Shown here: positions 1-5,062 of the stretch, piece by piece
Position numbering within the stretch: the stretch's first letter is position 1
How the letters are laid out: each line of letters opens with the position of its first letter
Source: Treponema sp.
GTDB taxonomy: Bacteria; Spirochaetota; Spirochaetia; Treponematales; Breznakiellaceae
Reading direction: 5' to 3'
DNA length: 5,062 nucleotides
Assembly (NCBI GenBank): GCA_031280065.1
Contig: JAITHH010000301.1
Span: 1 to 5,062, forward strand
Notes under the pieces: generated by a model
The model's database searches: none
The model's input: the letters and a program-made list of their open reading frames with translations, nothing else
Told to the model about the DNA's origin: nothing
Program-made: the position numbers and the translations under genes

Positions 1-270
1 CAGGGAATAGTTGATTCCGTCGTGCCCCTGGGCCATGCCGTCGCAGATGTCGGTGGCAAAGTACCGCGCCCCTTTGCCGCCTGCGCCGTTCACCGCGTCC
101 CGGGCCGCCTCCGACAGGGCGAGCAGGTGAACGCTCCCCGGATGGCTATCCCCGGCGGTACTCTCGATGAGTATCTGGGGCTTATCGAGGTCGGCCTCTT
201 GCCATCCCATGCCCATTTTTAGGCTGTCCATCTCCGGCGCCAGGGCGCGTATTTTTTGGCTATGCAGCAT
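1..270 (-). CDS. IlvD/Edd-family dehydratase (dihydroxy-acid dehydratase-like), N-terminal 90 codons, cut by window edge
   Basis: This frame is open from an ATG at 270 to the left edge, so only the first 90 residues are visible. The family dehydrates 2,3-dihydroxy acids (isoleucine/valine synthesis) or sugar acids, using an Fe-S cluster and Mg2+ in the cytoplasm. Recognisable features are PQILIES (31-37), GDSHPGSVHL (40-49), AGGKGARYFATDICDG (63-78) and MAQGHDGINYSL (79-90). The last part matches the family block usually written as DGI-MGHEGM-YSL. The start is well supported: AAGGAG lies at 277-282, 6 bases before the ATG. The methyltransferase stop is only 20 bases upstream, suggesting co-transcription. 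Oddly, the usual PCN motif that supplies the first Fe-S cysteine in classical IlvD aligns here with HPGS, so that cysteine is absent. The protein may belong to a divergent subfamily whose substrate is uncertain, so no gene symbol is given. Family assignment is firm; exact substrate is not. Confidence 0.85.
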   Translation of the reverse strand, partial: MLHSQKIRALAPEMDSLKMGMGWQEADLDKPQILIESTAGDSHPGSVHLLALSEAARDAVNGAGGKGARYFATDICDGMAQGHDGINYSL

Positions 271-276
271 ACTGTA

Positions 277-282
277 CTCCTT
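277..282 (-). promoter_or_regulatory. Shine-Dalgarno site of the dehydratase gene
   Basis: The minus strand reads AAGGAG here, followed by a 6-base spacer (TACAGT) and ATG at 270. It lies wholly inside the 20-base gap after the methyltransferase stop, and it fixes the start of the dehydratase, whose frame extends past the left edge. Confidence 0.85.
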
Positions 283-290
283 GATGATAA

Positions 291-1520
291 TTAAGCGGGG
301 GCGCTGCCCCCGCGCCCCCGCCGGGGGGACATCGAACCGTAGGTTCGCGCCCCCCGGTCCCCCCATACGCCAGGCTCGCCGTTTGCAATGGGCGCGCAGC
401 CCAGCCTGAAAACCGCCGCCTTCTTCCCGGAAACCAATAGCGGAACCTCCTCATCCACCCGGAACACGCCGGATGCCAATACCGCCGCCAGCAGCTCCTC
501 CTTGGCCCCAGTCAGCACCACCGCCGCGCCGCCGGGCTTCAAAAGCCGGGCAAAAACCGCAATCATCTTGCAATAGAACTCCCCAATGGGCACCGGAGTC
601 TGCGCGTACATCCCCCACGGCGGGTCCGTGATGATCCGGTCAAGACTCCCCTCCGGGATAAACGGAAAAATATCAAACAAGTCCCCCCGCTGAACACGGC
701 AGCGATCCCCCAGCCGCAGGCCGTCGAGCTTCTCCCGTGTGCGGGCGGCTGCCCGGCGGTCAATGTCGGATGCGTAGAAACGCCGGAAAGGAAAGCCCGT
801 AACCCGCTGGAGCGCAATAGCGCCGCAGCCGCAAAAGGGGTCCGCCGCCGCGTCCCCCGCAGCGGGGCCGGAAAGCCAGCAGAGCGCGTAGGCCAGCGGC
901 GGGGGCAGCTCTCCAGGACGCAGGGTCTTCTCGTAGGAACCGCGCTGGGTAAGCCGCCTCATGCAGATCGAAAATCCCTCCCGCCGGTACAGGAACCAGA
1001 ACTCCGCGTCCGCCCCGCTCCGGTTCACCTTCAGGCCGGAATGACGGGCAATATAACGCTCCGCCTCCGCCCGGACCGGCTCGCGCACCCGGGCCGGCTG
1101 GTTTTCAAAGGAACAGACGATGCGGAACGACCGGAGCTTGGCCCCGCTCCCCCCAATGACCGGCCCCGGATCGCGGCGCGAGCAGAGATAGCGGATATGG
1201 GACTCCAGCGCCTGCGCAGGCTTTGGCCGCTCCAGAATATGCGCCGCCTCAAACAGATTGTTGAAACAGCGCAGCGCACCCCAATCCCCCGCCGTCTCAA
1301 AGACCGCCGCGCCGTCCAGGAGCCTGCGAATCTTCACATCCCGCAGCCGCTCCCGCAGAATCCCCGCGATTACCCCCTGTAGTCCCGGCGCAAACGTCCC
1401 ATAATACACGCCGGGGGAGGGGGCCGGGGCTGATTGACCGCGCCCACAGCCTGCCGCAGCCCCCCGGGGGCGCTTTAACTGCACCCCGTGGTCCCGCCGC
1501 AGGTATCGCACTTCATACAC
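291..1520 (-). CDS. THUMP-type SAM-dependent RNA methyltransferase (probable guanine-N2 methyltransferase of tRNA or rRNA)
   Basis: A 409-codon frame encodes a probable cytoplasmic RNA methyltransferase of the TrmN/Trm14/RlmL type. The family-like N-terminus is [17 protein letters not shown] (39-55). A divergent THUMP-like region spans about 80-190, and the linker [20 protein letters not shown] (193-212) precedes the Rossmann fold, as in this family. SAM-binding motif I is [11 protein letters not shown] (227-237), against the usual DPFCGSGT. An acidic residue ends strand 2 in YASDID (249-254), RGDLFDI is at 278-284, and the catalytic-loop motif IV is DPPWG (299-303), a variant of the N/DPPYG motif of N2-guanine enzymes. 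[12 protein letters not shown] (327-338) is a late strand. The fold seems to end near FRL (371-373); residues 374-409 are Gly/Arg/Pro-rich and encoded by a hairpin element. The GTG at 1520 has GGAG 6 bases upstream and overlaps nrdJ by 46 bases. A second GTG at 1409 (372 aa, starting just before YYGTF) fits the family better but lacks a Shine-Dalgarno site. The exact target nucleotide cannot be read from the sequence. Confidence 0.82.
   Translation of the reverse strand: MYEVRYLRRDHGVQLKRPRGAAAGCGRGQSAPAPSPGVYYGTFAPGLQGVIAGILRERLRDVKIRRLLDGAAVFETAGDWGALRCFNNLFEAAHILERPKPAQALESHIRYLCSRRDPGPVIGGSGAKLRSFRIVCSFENQPARVREPVRAEAERYIARHSGLKVNRSGADAEFWFLYRREGFSICMRRLTQRGSYEKTLRPGELPPPLAYALCWLSGPAAGDAAADPFCGCGAIALQRVTGFPFRRFYASDIDRRAAARTREKLDGLRLGDRCRVQRGDLFDIFPFIPEGSLDRIITDPPWGMYAQTPVPIGEFYCKMIAVFARLLKPGGAAVVLTGAKEELLAAVLASGVFRVDEEVPLLVSGKKAAVFRLGCAPIANGEPGVWGDRGARTYGSMSPRRGRGGSAPA
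295..313 (-). other. Perfect 8-bp stem / 3-nt loop hairpin at the end of the methyltransferase gene
   Basis: GCGGGGGC (295-302) and GCCCCCGC (306-313) are exact inverted repeats with a 3-base loop. On the minus-strand transcript the hairpin ends immediately before the sequence TTAATTATC, which contains the methyltransferase stop. It could act as an intercistronic mRNA stabiliser or attenuator. The tail has only scattered Us rather than a run, so an efficient intrinsic terminator is doubtful. Confidence 0.6.
321..364 (-). other. Compound hairpin with two alternative outer stems
   Basis: An inner perfect stem CGAACC (333-338) / GGTTCG (342-347) has a 3-base loop. Around it CCGGGGGG (321-328) can pair with CCCCCCGG (350-357), leaving a small internal loop. 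Alternatively GGGGGGAC (323-330) can pair with GTCCCCCC (357-364). The two outer pairings are mutually exclusive. All of it lies inside the coding tail of the methyltransferase. The base pairing is seen directly; any function is unknown. Confidence 0.55.
1410..1474 (-). other. GC-rich structured spacer between nrdJ stop and the family-like methyltransferase start
   Basis: This stretch begins right after the nrdJ TAA (1477-1475). On the minus strand it can form a 7-bp stem, GGGGCTG with CAGCCCC (plus-strand arms 1426-1432 and 1457-1463). An alternative 6-bp stem is GCGCCC (1440-1445) with GGGCGC (1468-1473). It also contains the 10-base palindrome CCCCCGGGGG (1461-1470). No U-run follows, so it is not a standard terminator. 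If the upstream GTG (1520) is used, it encodes low-complexity residues 16-37 of the methyltransferase. If GTG 1409 is used, it is an untranslated spacer. Confidence 0.45.
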
Positions 1521-4500
1521 GTCCCGCTCCGCACCAGCGTAAAGGAGCCGCAGGCCGGGCAGGGATCCCCCTCGTAGCCCTTGATCCGCGCCTGAGCGAT
1601 CTTCGCGGCGTCATCTTGGGGCGCGGCGTGCGGCCTGAATCCCGCGCTGCCCTTGCTGCGGGGCCGGTGGGACGCCGCCTCGGTGACGCCCGTGGTCAGC
1701 AGGTCCTCCGGCTTGATCTGCCCCAGATCGGTGCGCTTGAGGTAGCTGATGGCAATGTCCCGGAAGATGTAATCCATGACGCTGGTGGCCATCTTCACAT
1801 AGTCGTGGCCCTGAACCACGCCGTTGGGCTCGAAGCGGCTAAAGGTGAAGGCGTCCACATACTCCTCCAGGGGGACGCCGTACTGGAGCCCCAGGGATAC
1901 GGCAATGGCGAAGCTGTTCAGCAGGCTCCTGAAAGCCGCGCCCTCCTTGTGCATGTCCAGGAAAATTTCACCGAGTTTGCCGTCGTCGTATTCACCGGTA
2001 CGGATGAAGATCGAGTGCCCCCCGATCTTGGCCTTCTGGGTGTAGCCCGTACGGCGGTTGGGCAGGGGCTTCCGCGCCCCCTGCCGGTCGCCCCCGGAAT
2101 CCGCGGCCCGCTTCGCCGCCCGCTCCGCAGGCGCGTCCAGGTTCCGCTCCGCCGCCAGGATCGTGTCCGCCAGGGGGTCCGTCCCCGGCGCAAACGAGGA
2201 CAGGGGCTGGGACAGCTTTGAGCCGTCACGGTACAGGGCCACGGCCTTGAGCGCGCTCTTCCAGGAGAGCATATAGGCCCCTTTCACGTCCTCGTAGTTG
2301 GCGCTGTTGGGCATATTGATGGTCTTGGAGATCGCCCCGGAGATGAAGGGCTGCACCGCCGCCATCATGCCGGTATGGGCCGTCCAGGGGATTGAACGCC
2401 TGCCGTTCCTGCCCGACGGGGTAGCGGTGTCAAAGACCGCGTAATGTTCCTTTTTGAGGCCCGGCGCACCCTCGATCCCCATGACCCCGCAGACCCAGCG
2501 CTCCGCCTCCTCGATCTCCCCGCCGCTGAACCCCAGGCGTTTGAGCAGGCTGAATCCCGGCTGGGACCACGCGGATTCGGGTATATTGAGCGCGTTTTCC
2601 ACGAAACCGGCGCCGAGAATCCACGGGCTCAAGGCCCCTTCCAGGCTCAGGCTGGTCTTGACCGCCTCCTCCGCCGCGGCAAGGGCCGCCGGACTCAGGC
2701 CTTTGGCCGCGAGGGTTTCCGGGTTGATGTGCGGCGCGCCCTGGAGGGTTTGCCGCCCTGCGGCGTAGGCCGTGATTCCGGCGATCTCATCGGGGCTGTA
2801 GCCCAGGCGCTCCAGGGCTGGGGGCACGGACCGGTTGATGATCTTGAAGTAGCCGCCGCCTTCCAGCTTTTTGAATTTCACCAGGGCGAAGTCCGGCTCC
2901 ACGCCCGTGGTGTCGCAGTCCATGAGCAGACCGATGGTCCCCGTGGGGGCAATCGCGCTCACCTGGGCGTTGCGGAAGCCGTGCGCCTCCCCCAATTCCA
3001 GGGCCCGGTCCCAGGCGGCGCGGGCCTCCTCCAAGAGCCGGGGGGGACACGCGGCGGGATCAATGCCCTTGGGCGCGGTATGCAGCTTCTCGTAGTCCTC
3101 CGGCAGGGCGTTGTACGCGGCCCGGCGGTGGTTGCGGATCACCCGCAGCATGGCGTCCCGGTTCTCCCCAAAGCGGAGGAACGGCCCCAGCCCCGCGGCC
3201 ATGCGGGCGCTCTGGGCGTACGCCTCGCCGGAGAGCAGCGCGGAGAGTGCCCCTGCCACGGCCCGGCCTTCCGGCGAATCGTAGGCCAGGCCCATCACCA
3301 TGAGCAGGCTCCCCAGGTTGGCGTAGCCCAGGCCCAGGGTGCGGTACTCGTAGGAGAGTTCCGCGATCCGGGGAGCGGGGAACTGGGCCATGGACACGGA
3401 AATCTCCAGGATCGCGGTCCACACCCGGACGGCGTGGAGGAAGCCCTCGATGCTGAATTCCCCCCGCTCGCGGTCATAAAACGCCGCCAGGTTGATGGAA
3501 GCGAGGTTGCAGGCCGTGTCGTCCAGGAACATGTACTCAGAGCAGGGGTTGGAGGCCCGTATCTCCCCTCCATTGGGGCAGGTGTGCCAGTCGTTGATCG
3601 TCGTGTGGAACTGGAGCCCCGGATCGGCGCACTGCCAGCTTGCACGGGCGATCTGCTCCCAGAGCCGCCGGGCCTTGATCGTTTGTACGGCGGCGTCCTT
3701 GTCCCCGATCCGTCCGGTGAGATTCCAGGGGCCATCGTCCAGCACGGCCCGCATGAATTCATCGGAAAGCCGCAGGCTGTTGTTGGATGACTGGCCCGAC
3801 ACGGTATTGTAGGCTTCATCGTCCCAGGCCGTGGTAAAGACCGGGGGATTCACGTCCGCGTCCCCCTGTTCCAGCCGCCGGAGGAGCTGATACAGGTAGA
3901 TCGGGGGAATCTTGTCCCCCAAGGCGGCGCGTAAGGCCGCGGCCAGTTCGTGGTTCTTTTCCGCGCTGAACTTGTCCGCGTCAGGCCCCCGGAAAGAACC
4001 CAGGGCCTTTTTGATCGCCTCCAGGTTCTTCTTCACCACCGCGGAGCCGGTAACCATGGAAGCGGCTTTGTGCTCTTCCCCGGCTTTCCAGGTGATGTAC
4101 TTTTCCACGTCCGGGTGATCCGCGTCCAGGGTTACCATCTTGGCGGCCCGCCGGGTCGTGCCCCCGCTCTTGATCGCCGACGCGGAGCGATCCCCGATCT
4201 TGAGGAACGAGAGGAGCCCTGACGACACGCCGCCGCCGGAGAGCCGCTCGTTGGCCGCCCGCAGCCGCGAGAAGTTGGAGCCGGTGCCGGAGCCGTACTT
4301 GAACAGCCGCGCCTCGCGGGTTACCAGGTCCATGATTCCCCCTTCGTTGACGAGGTCGTCTTCGATGGAAAGGATATAACAGGCGTGAACTTGGGGCCGC
4401 TCGTAGGCGTTTTCGGATTTTTTGAGCTTCCCGCAGGCGGGGTCAACGTAGTAATGACCCTGGGGCGGCCCGTCGATGCCGTAGACCGCGTAGAGGCCGG

Positions 4501-4963
4501 TGTTGAACCACTGGGGGCTGTTGGGGGCGGCCATCTGACGGGCCAGCATATAACAGCTCTCGTCGTAGAACGCCCTGGCGTCTTCTTCGGCGTCAAAGCA
4601 GCCGCTTTTCCGGCCCCAGTCCATCCAGGTATAGGCCAGCCGGTGGAAGACCTGCCGGGCGTCATGTTCGGCCCCGTCTTCGGGCAGCGTGTCCCCGGGG
4701 TCTTTCCCCGCCGGGGCTTTTCCCTTGTGCGGGGAGAATTCCTTCCATGCGTATATCCGCTCCGGGGGTACGCCGGCTTTGCGGAAGTACTTCTGGGCGA
4801 TGATGTCCGCGGCAATCTGGCTCCAGAAGGAGGGGACGATGACCGTATCGGTCTGGAAGATCGCCTTGCCGTCGGGGTTACGGATTTCGCTTTTCCGTTT
4901 TTCCCATACAATGCCGTGGTACGGTCCGTTTTGGGGGCTTGTAAAGAACCGCTCGAATTTCAT
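1475..4963 (-). CDS. nrdJ: Vitamin B12-dependent (class II) ribonucleoside-diphosphate reductase NrdJ
   Basis: This 1162-residue cytoplasmic enzyme reduces ribonucleotides to deoxyribonucleotides using adenosylcobalamin as the radical source, so it needs no oxygen and no separate small subunit. The N-terminus (about 40-68) carries the family block [20 protein letters not shown]. The 10-stranded barrel has the first redox cysteine in HACYILS (C195). [16 protein letters not shown] (389-404) is conserved. The active-site NPCSE (472-476) gives N472, thiyl-radical C474 and E476, and the partner cysteine is in TACNLAS (C485). APTGTIGLL (672-680) is the phosphate-binding loop. A polar/Ala-rich linker (about 917-968) leads to a TSCPD-type domain (about 970-1080, with [21 protein letters not shown] starting near 981). 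A second linker (about 1090-1125) leads to a cysteine cluster: CPAC (1135-1138), CMKC (1149-1152), C1155 and C1161, likely a zinc ribbon plus the swinging redox thiols that recharge the active site. Length suits the long bacterial NrdJ type; no intein or frameshift is seen. The ATG at 4963 has AAGGA 7 bases upstream and an in-frame TAA at 4987-4985. NrdR-like boxes upstream suggest dNTP-responsive repression. Confidence 0.97.
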   Translation of the reverse strand: MKFERFFTSPQNGPYHGIVWEKRKSEIRNPDGKAIFQTDTVIVPSFWSQIAADIIAQKYFRKAGVPPERIYAWKEFSPHKGKAPAGKDPGDTLPEDGAEHDARQVFHRLAYTWMDWGRKSGCFDAEEDARAFYDESCYMLARQMAAPNSPQWFNTGLYAVYGIDGPPQGHYYVDPACGKLKKSENAYERPQVHACYILSIEDDLVNEGGIMDLVTREARLFKYGSGTGSNFSRLRAANERLSGGGVSSGLLSFLKIGDRSASAIKSGGTTRRAAKMVTLDADHPDVEKYITWKAGEEHKAASMVTGSAVVKKNLEAIKKALGSFRGPDADKFSAEKNHELAAALRAALGDKIPPIYLYQLLRRLEQGDADVNPPVFTTAWDDEAYNTVSGQSSNNSLRLSDEFMRAVLDDGPWNLTGRIGDKDAAVQTIKARRLWEQIARASWQCADPGLQFHTTINDWHTCPNGGEIRASNPCSEYMFLDDTACNLASINLAAFYDRERGEFSIEGFLHAVRVWTAILEISVSMAQFPAPRIAELSYEYRTLGLGYANLGSLLMVMGLAYDSPEGRAVAGALSALLSGEAYAQSARMAAGLGPFLRFGENRDAMLRVIRNHRRAAYNALPEDYEKLHTAPKGIDPAACPPRLLEEARAAWDRALELGEAHGFRNAQVSAIAPTGTIGLLMDCDTTGVEPDFALVKFKKLEGGGYFKIINRSVPPALERLGYSPDEIAGITAYAAGRQTLQGAPHINPETLAAKGLSPAALAAAEEAVKTSLSLEGALSPWILGAGFVENALNIPESAWSQPGFSLLKRLGFSGGEIEEAERWVCGVMGIEGAPGLKKEHYAVFDTATPSGRNGRRSIPWTAHTGMMAAVQPFISGAISKTINMPNSANYEDVKGAYMLSWKSALKAVALYRDGSKLSQPLSSFAPGTDPLADTILAAERNLDAPAERAAKRAADSGGDRQGARKPLPNRRTGYTQKAKIGGHSIFIRTGEYDDGKLGEIFLDMHKEGAAFRSLLNSFAIAVSLGLQYGVPLEEYVDAFTFSRFEPNGVVQGHDYVKMATSVMDYIFRDIAISYLKRTDLGQIKPEDLLTTGVTEAASHRPRSKGSAGFRPHAAPQDDAAKIAQARIKGYEGDPCPACGSFTLVRSGTCMKCDTCGGTTGCS

Positions 4964-4970
4964 GCTGCTA

Positions 4971-4975
4971 TCCTT
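4971..4975 (-). promoter_or_regulatory. Shine-Dalgarno site of nrdJ
   Basis: AAGGA on the minus strand lies 7 bases before the nrdJ ATG. A textbook AGGAGG at 4989-4994 lies 25 bases upstream, too far to serve this ATG, and has no ATG, GTG or TTG at usable distance; an in-frame TAA (4985-4987) follows it almost immediately. The nearer AAGGA is therefore taken as the functional site. Confidence 0.75.
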
Positions 4976-4992
4976 ATCGGTTGATTATCCTC

Positions 4993-5008
4993 CTGCTATG
5001 GGTAGCGG
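4993..5008 (-). promoter_or_regulatory. Candidate NrdR box 2 (downstream, degenerate)
   Basis: The plus strand core CTATGGGTAG (4996-5005) keeps the outer arms of the NrdR-box consensus acaCwAtATaTwGtgt (CTAT...TAG), although the centre differs. Over 16 bases only about 8 match, so alone it would not be called. Its centre (5000.5) is exactly 32 bp from the centre of box 1 (5032.5), the spacing expected for paired NrdR sites on the same DNA face. Confidence 0.5.
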
Positions 5009-5019
5009 GGATTTTCTCT

Positions 5020-5048
5020 ACCCTACACCATATATAGGGGAGTATCAA
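5020..5048 (-). promoter_or_regulatory. Possible sigma70-type promoter for nrdJ
   Basis: On the minus strand TTGATA (5048-5043, 5 of 6 to the -35 consensus) is followed after 17 bases by TAGGGT (5025-5020, only 3 of 6 to the -10 consensus). The spacing is ideal but the -10 is poor. The AT-rich TATATA inside NrdR box 1 is an alternative -10, without a good -35 in the window. The overlap with the NrdR box supports a promoter here, but its exact position is uncertain. Confidence 0.35.
5025..5040 (-). promoter_or_regulatory. NrdR box 1 upstream of nrdJ
   Basis: The plus strand reads ACACCATATATAGGGG, matching 13 of 16 positions of the palindromic NrdR consensus acaCwAtATaTwGtgt as I recall it, including the whole ATATAT centre. 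NrdR is an ATP-cone, zinc-finger repressor that shuts down RNR genes when dATP is high. The site is about 60 bases upstream of the nrdJ start and lies between the proposed -35 and -10 elements, consistent with repression. Confidence 0.75.
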
Positions 5049-5062
5049 GCGCATTACGGCGC

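Larger units (their letters stand above)
291..401 (-). repeat. GC-rich, stem-loop-forming element forming the 3' end of the methyltransferase gene
   Basis: This stretch encodes residues 374-409 of the methyltransferase plus its TAA stop, after the enzyme fold appears complete. It contains two strong inverted repeats, annotated separately, and runs of six G or six C. Its composition is more extreme than that of the gene body. It looks like a dispersed intergenic element or MITE-like unit read through by the coding frame, but only one copy is in the window, so the repeat nature is inferred. The left boundary (about 291) and right boundary (about 401) are approximate. Confidence 0.4.

Noticed and set aside
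295..313. An intrinsic transcription terminator after the methyltransferase gene.
   Set aside because: The hairpin is strong but is followed by mixed A/T (TTAATTATC) instead of a U-run, and the next gene starts 25 bases later with a good ribosome site, so it is listed only as a hairpin.
260..454. A 64-codon minus-strand frame across the end of the methyltransferase gene and the GC-rich element.
   Set aside because: It overlaps the methyltransferase in another frame and is Arg/Gly-rich with no domain; it probably reflects the low stop content of the GC-rich element.
1461..1470. CCCCCGGGGG as a terminator hairpin after nrdJ.
   Set aside because: A perfect palindrome without a loop leaves at most about three base pairs in a hairpin, and no U-run follows.
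1616..2221. A 201-codon plus-strand open frame opposite the nrdJ C-terminal region.
   Set aside because: It is antisense to the TSCPD region of nrdJ, has Arg/Pro/Gly-rich shadow-like composition, and has no family resemblance.
2444..3790. A 448-codon open frame on the plus strand opposite nrdJ.
   Set aside because: It lies wholly antisense to a well-supported gene with all catalytic motifs, shows no recognisable domain, and is explained by G/C-biased third codon positions that remove stops from the opposite strand.
1475..4963. An intein or fused domain within the long NrdJ.
   Set aside because: The length suits the long NrdJ type, the motifs run in normal order, and there are no splice-junction Cys/Ser...His-Asn blocks or homing endonuclease motifs.
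4385..4984. A 199-codon plus-strand open frame opposite the start of nrdJ.
   Set aside because: It mirrors the nrdJ N-terminal coding sequence and carries no recognisable domain; a shadow.
4964..5062. A cobalamin riboswitch in front of the B12-dependent reductase.
   Set aside because: Only 99 bases are available and I see no B12-box-like sequence or the large fold required; the NrdR boxes account for the region better.

Overview
The window reads almost entirely on the minus strand and holds three co-oriented genes. In transcription order, from high to low coordinates, these are nrdJ, encoding an adenosylcobalamin-dependent (class II) ribonucleotide reductase (4963-1475, complete); a THUMP-type class I SAM-dependent RNA methyltransferase (1520-291, complete); and the N-terminal 90 codons of an IlvD/Edd-family dehydratase (270-1, running off the left edge). 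Gaps are short: nrdJ and the methyltransferase overlap by 46 bases if the upstream GTG is used, and 20 bases separate the methyltransferase stop from the dehydratase start. All three could therefore be read from one promoter upstream of nrdJ, and I see no convincing terminator between them.

Region by region: 4964-5062 is the nrdJ 5' region. It has a Shine-Dalgarno site, a possible sigma70-type promoter, and two NrdR-box-like palindromes whose centres are exactly 32 bp apart, the usual layout of operators for the global RNR repressor NrdR. 1475-4963 is the reductase, with every class II catalytic motif visible and a C-terminal cysteine cluster. 1410-1474 is a GC-rich, hairpin-forming stretch that sits between nrdJ and the first family-like residues of the methyltransferase. 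291-401 is another GC-rich stretch with two strong stem-loops; it encodes the last 36 residues of the methyltransferase, which do not look like part of the enzyme. 1-270 is the dehydratase start.

The DNA is visibly GC-rich, with strong G/C bias at third codon positions, and this produces many long spurious open frames on the opposite strand. A class II RNR with NrdR-type operators fits a free-living or gut anaerobe or facultative anaerobe that makes or imports B12. The HPGS variant of the dehydratase N-terminus and the GC-rich intergenic elements remind me of gut-type treponemes or clostridia-like anaerobes, but this is an impression from memory and taxonomy is low confidence.

Functionally the genes do not form one obvious pathway: dNTP synthesis, tRNA/rRNA guanine methylation (probable) and branched-chain amino acid or sugar-acid dehydration. 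Most content is ordinary housekeeping. The items most worth a second look are the NrdR tandem operator, the structured GC-rich elements that seem to have extended the methyltransferase at one or both ends, and the dehydratase subfamily lacking the usual first cluster cysteine. I found no evidence of an undescribed multi-gene system.
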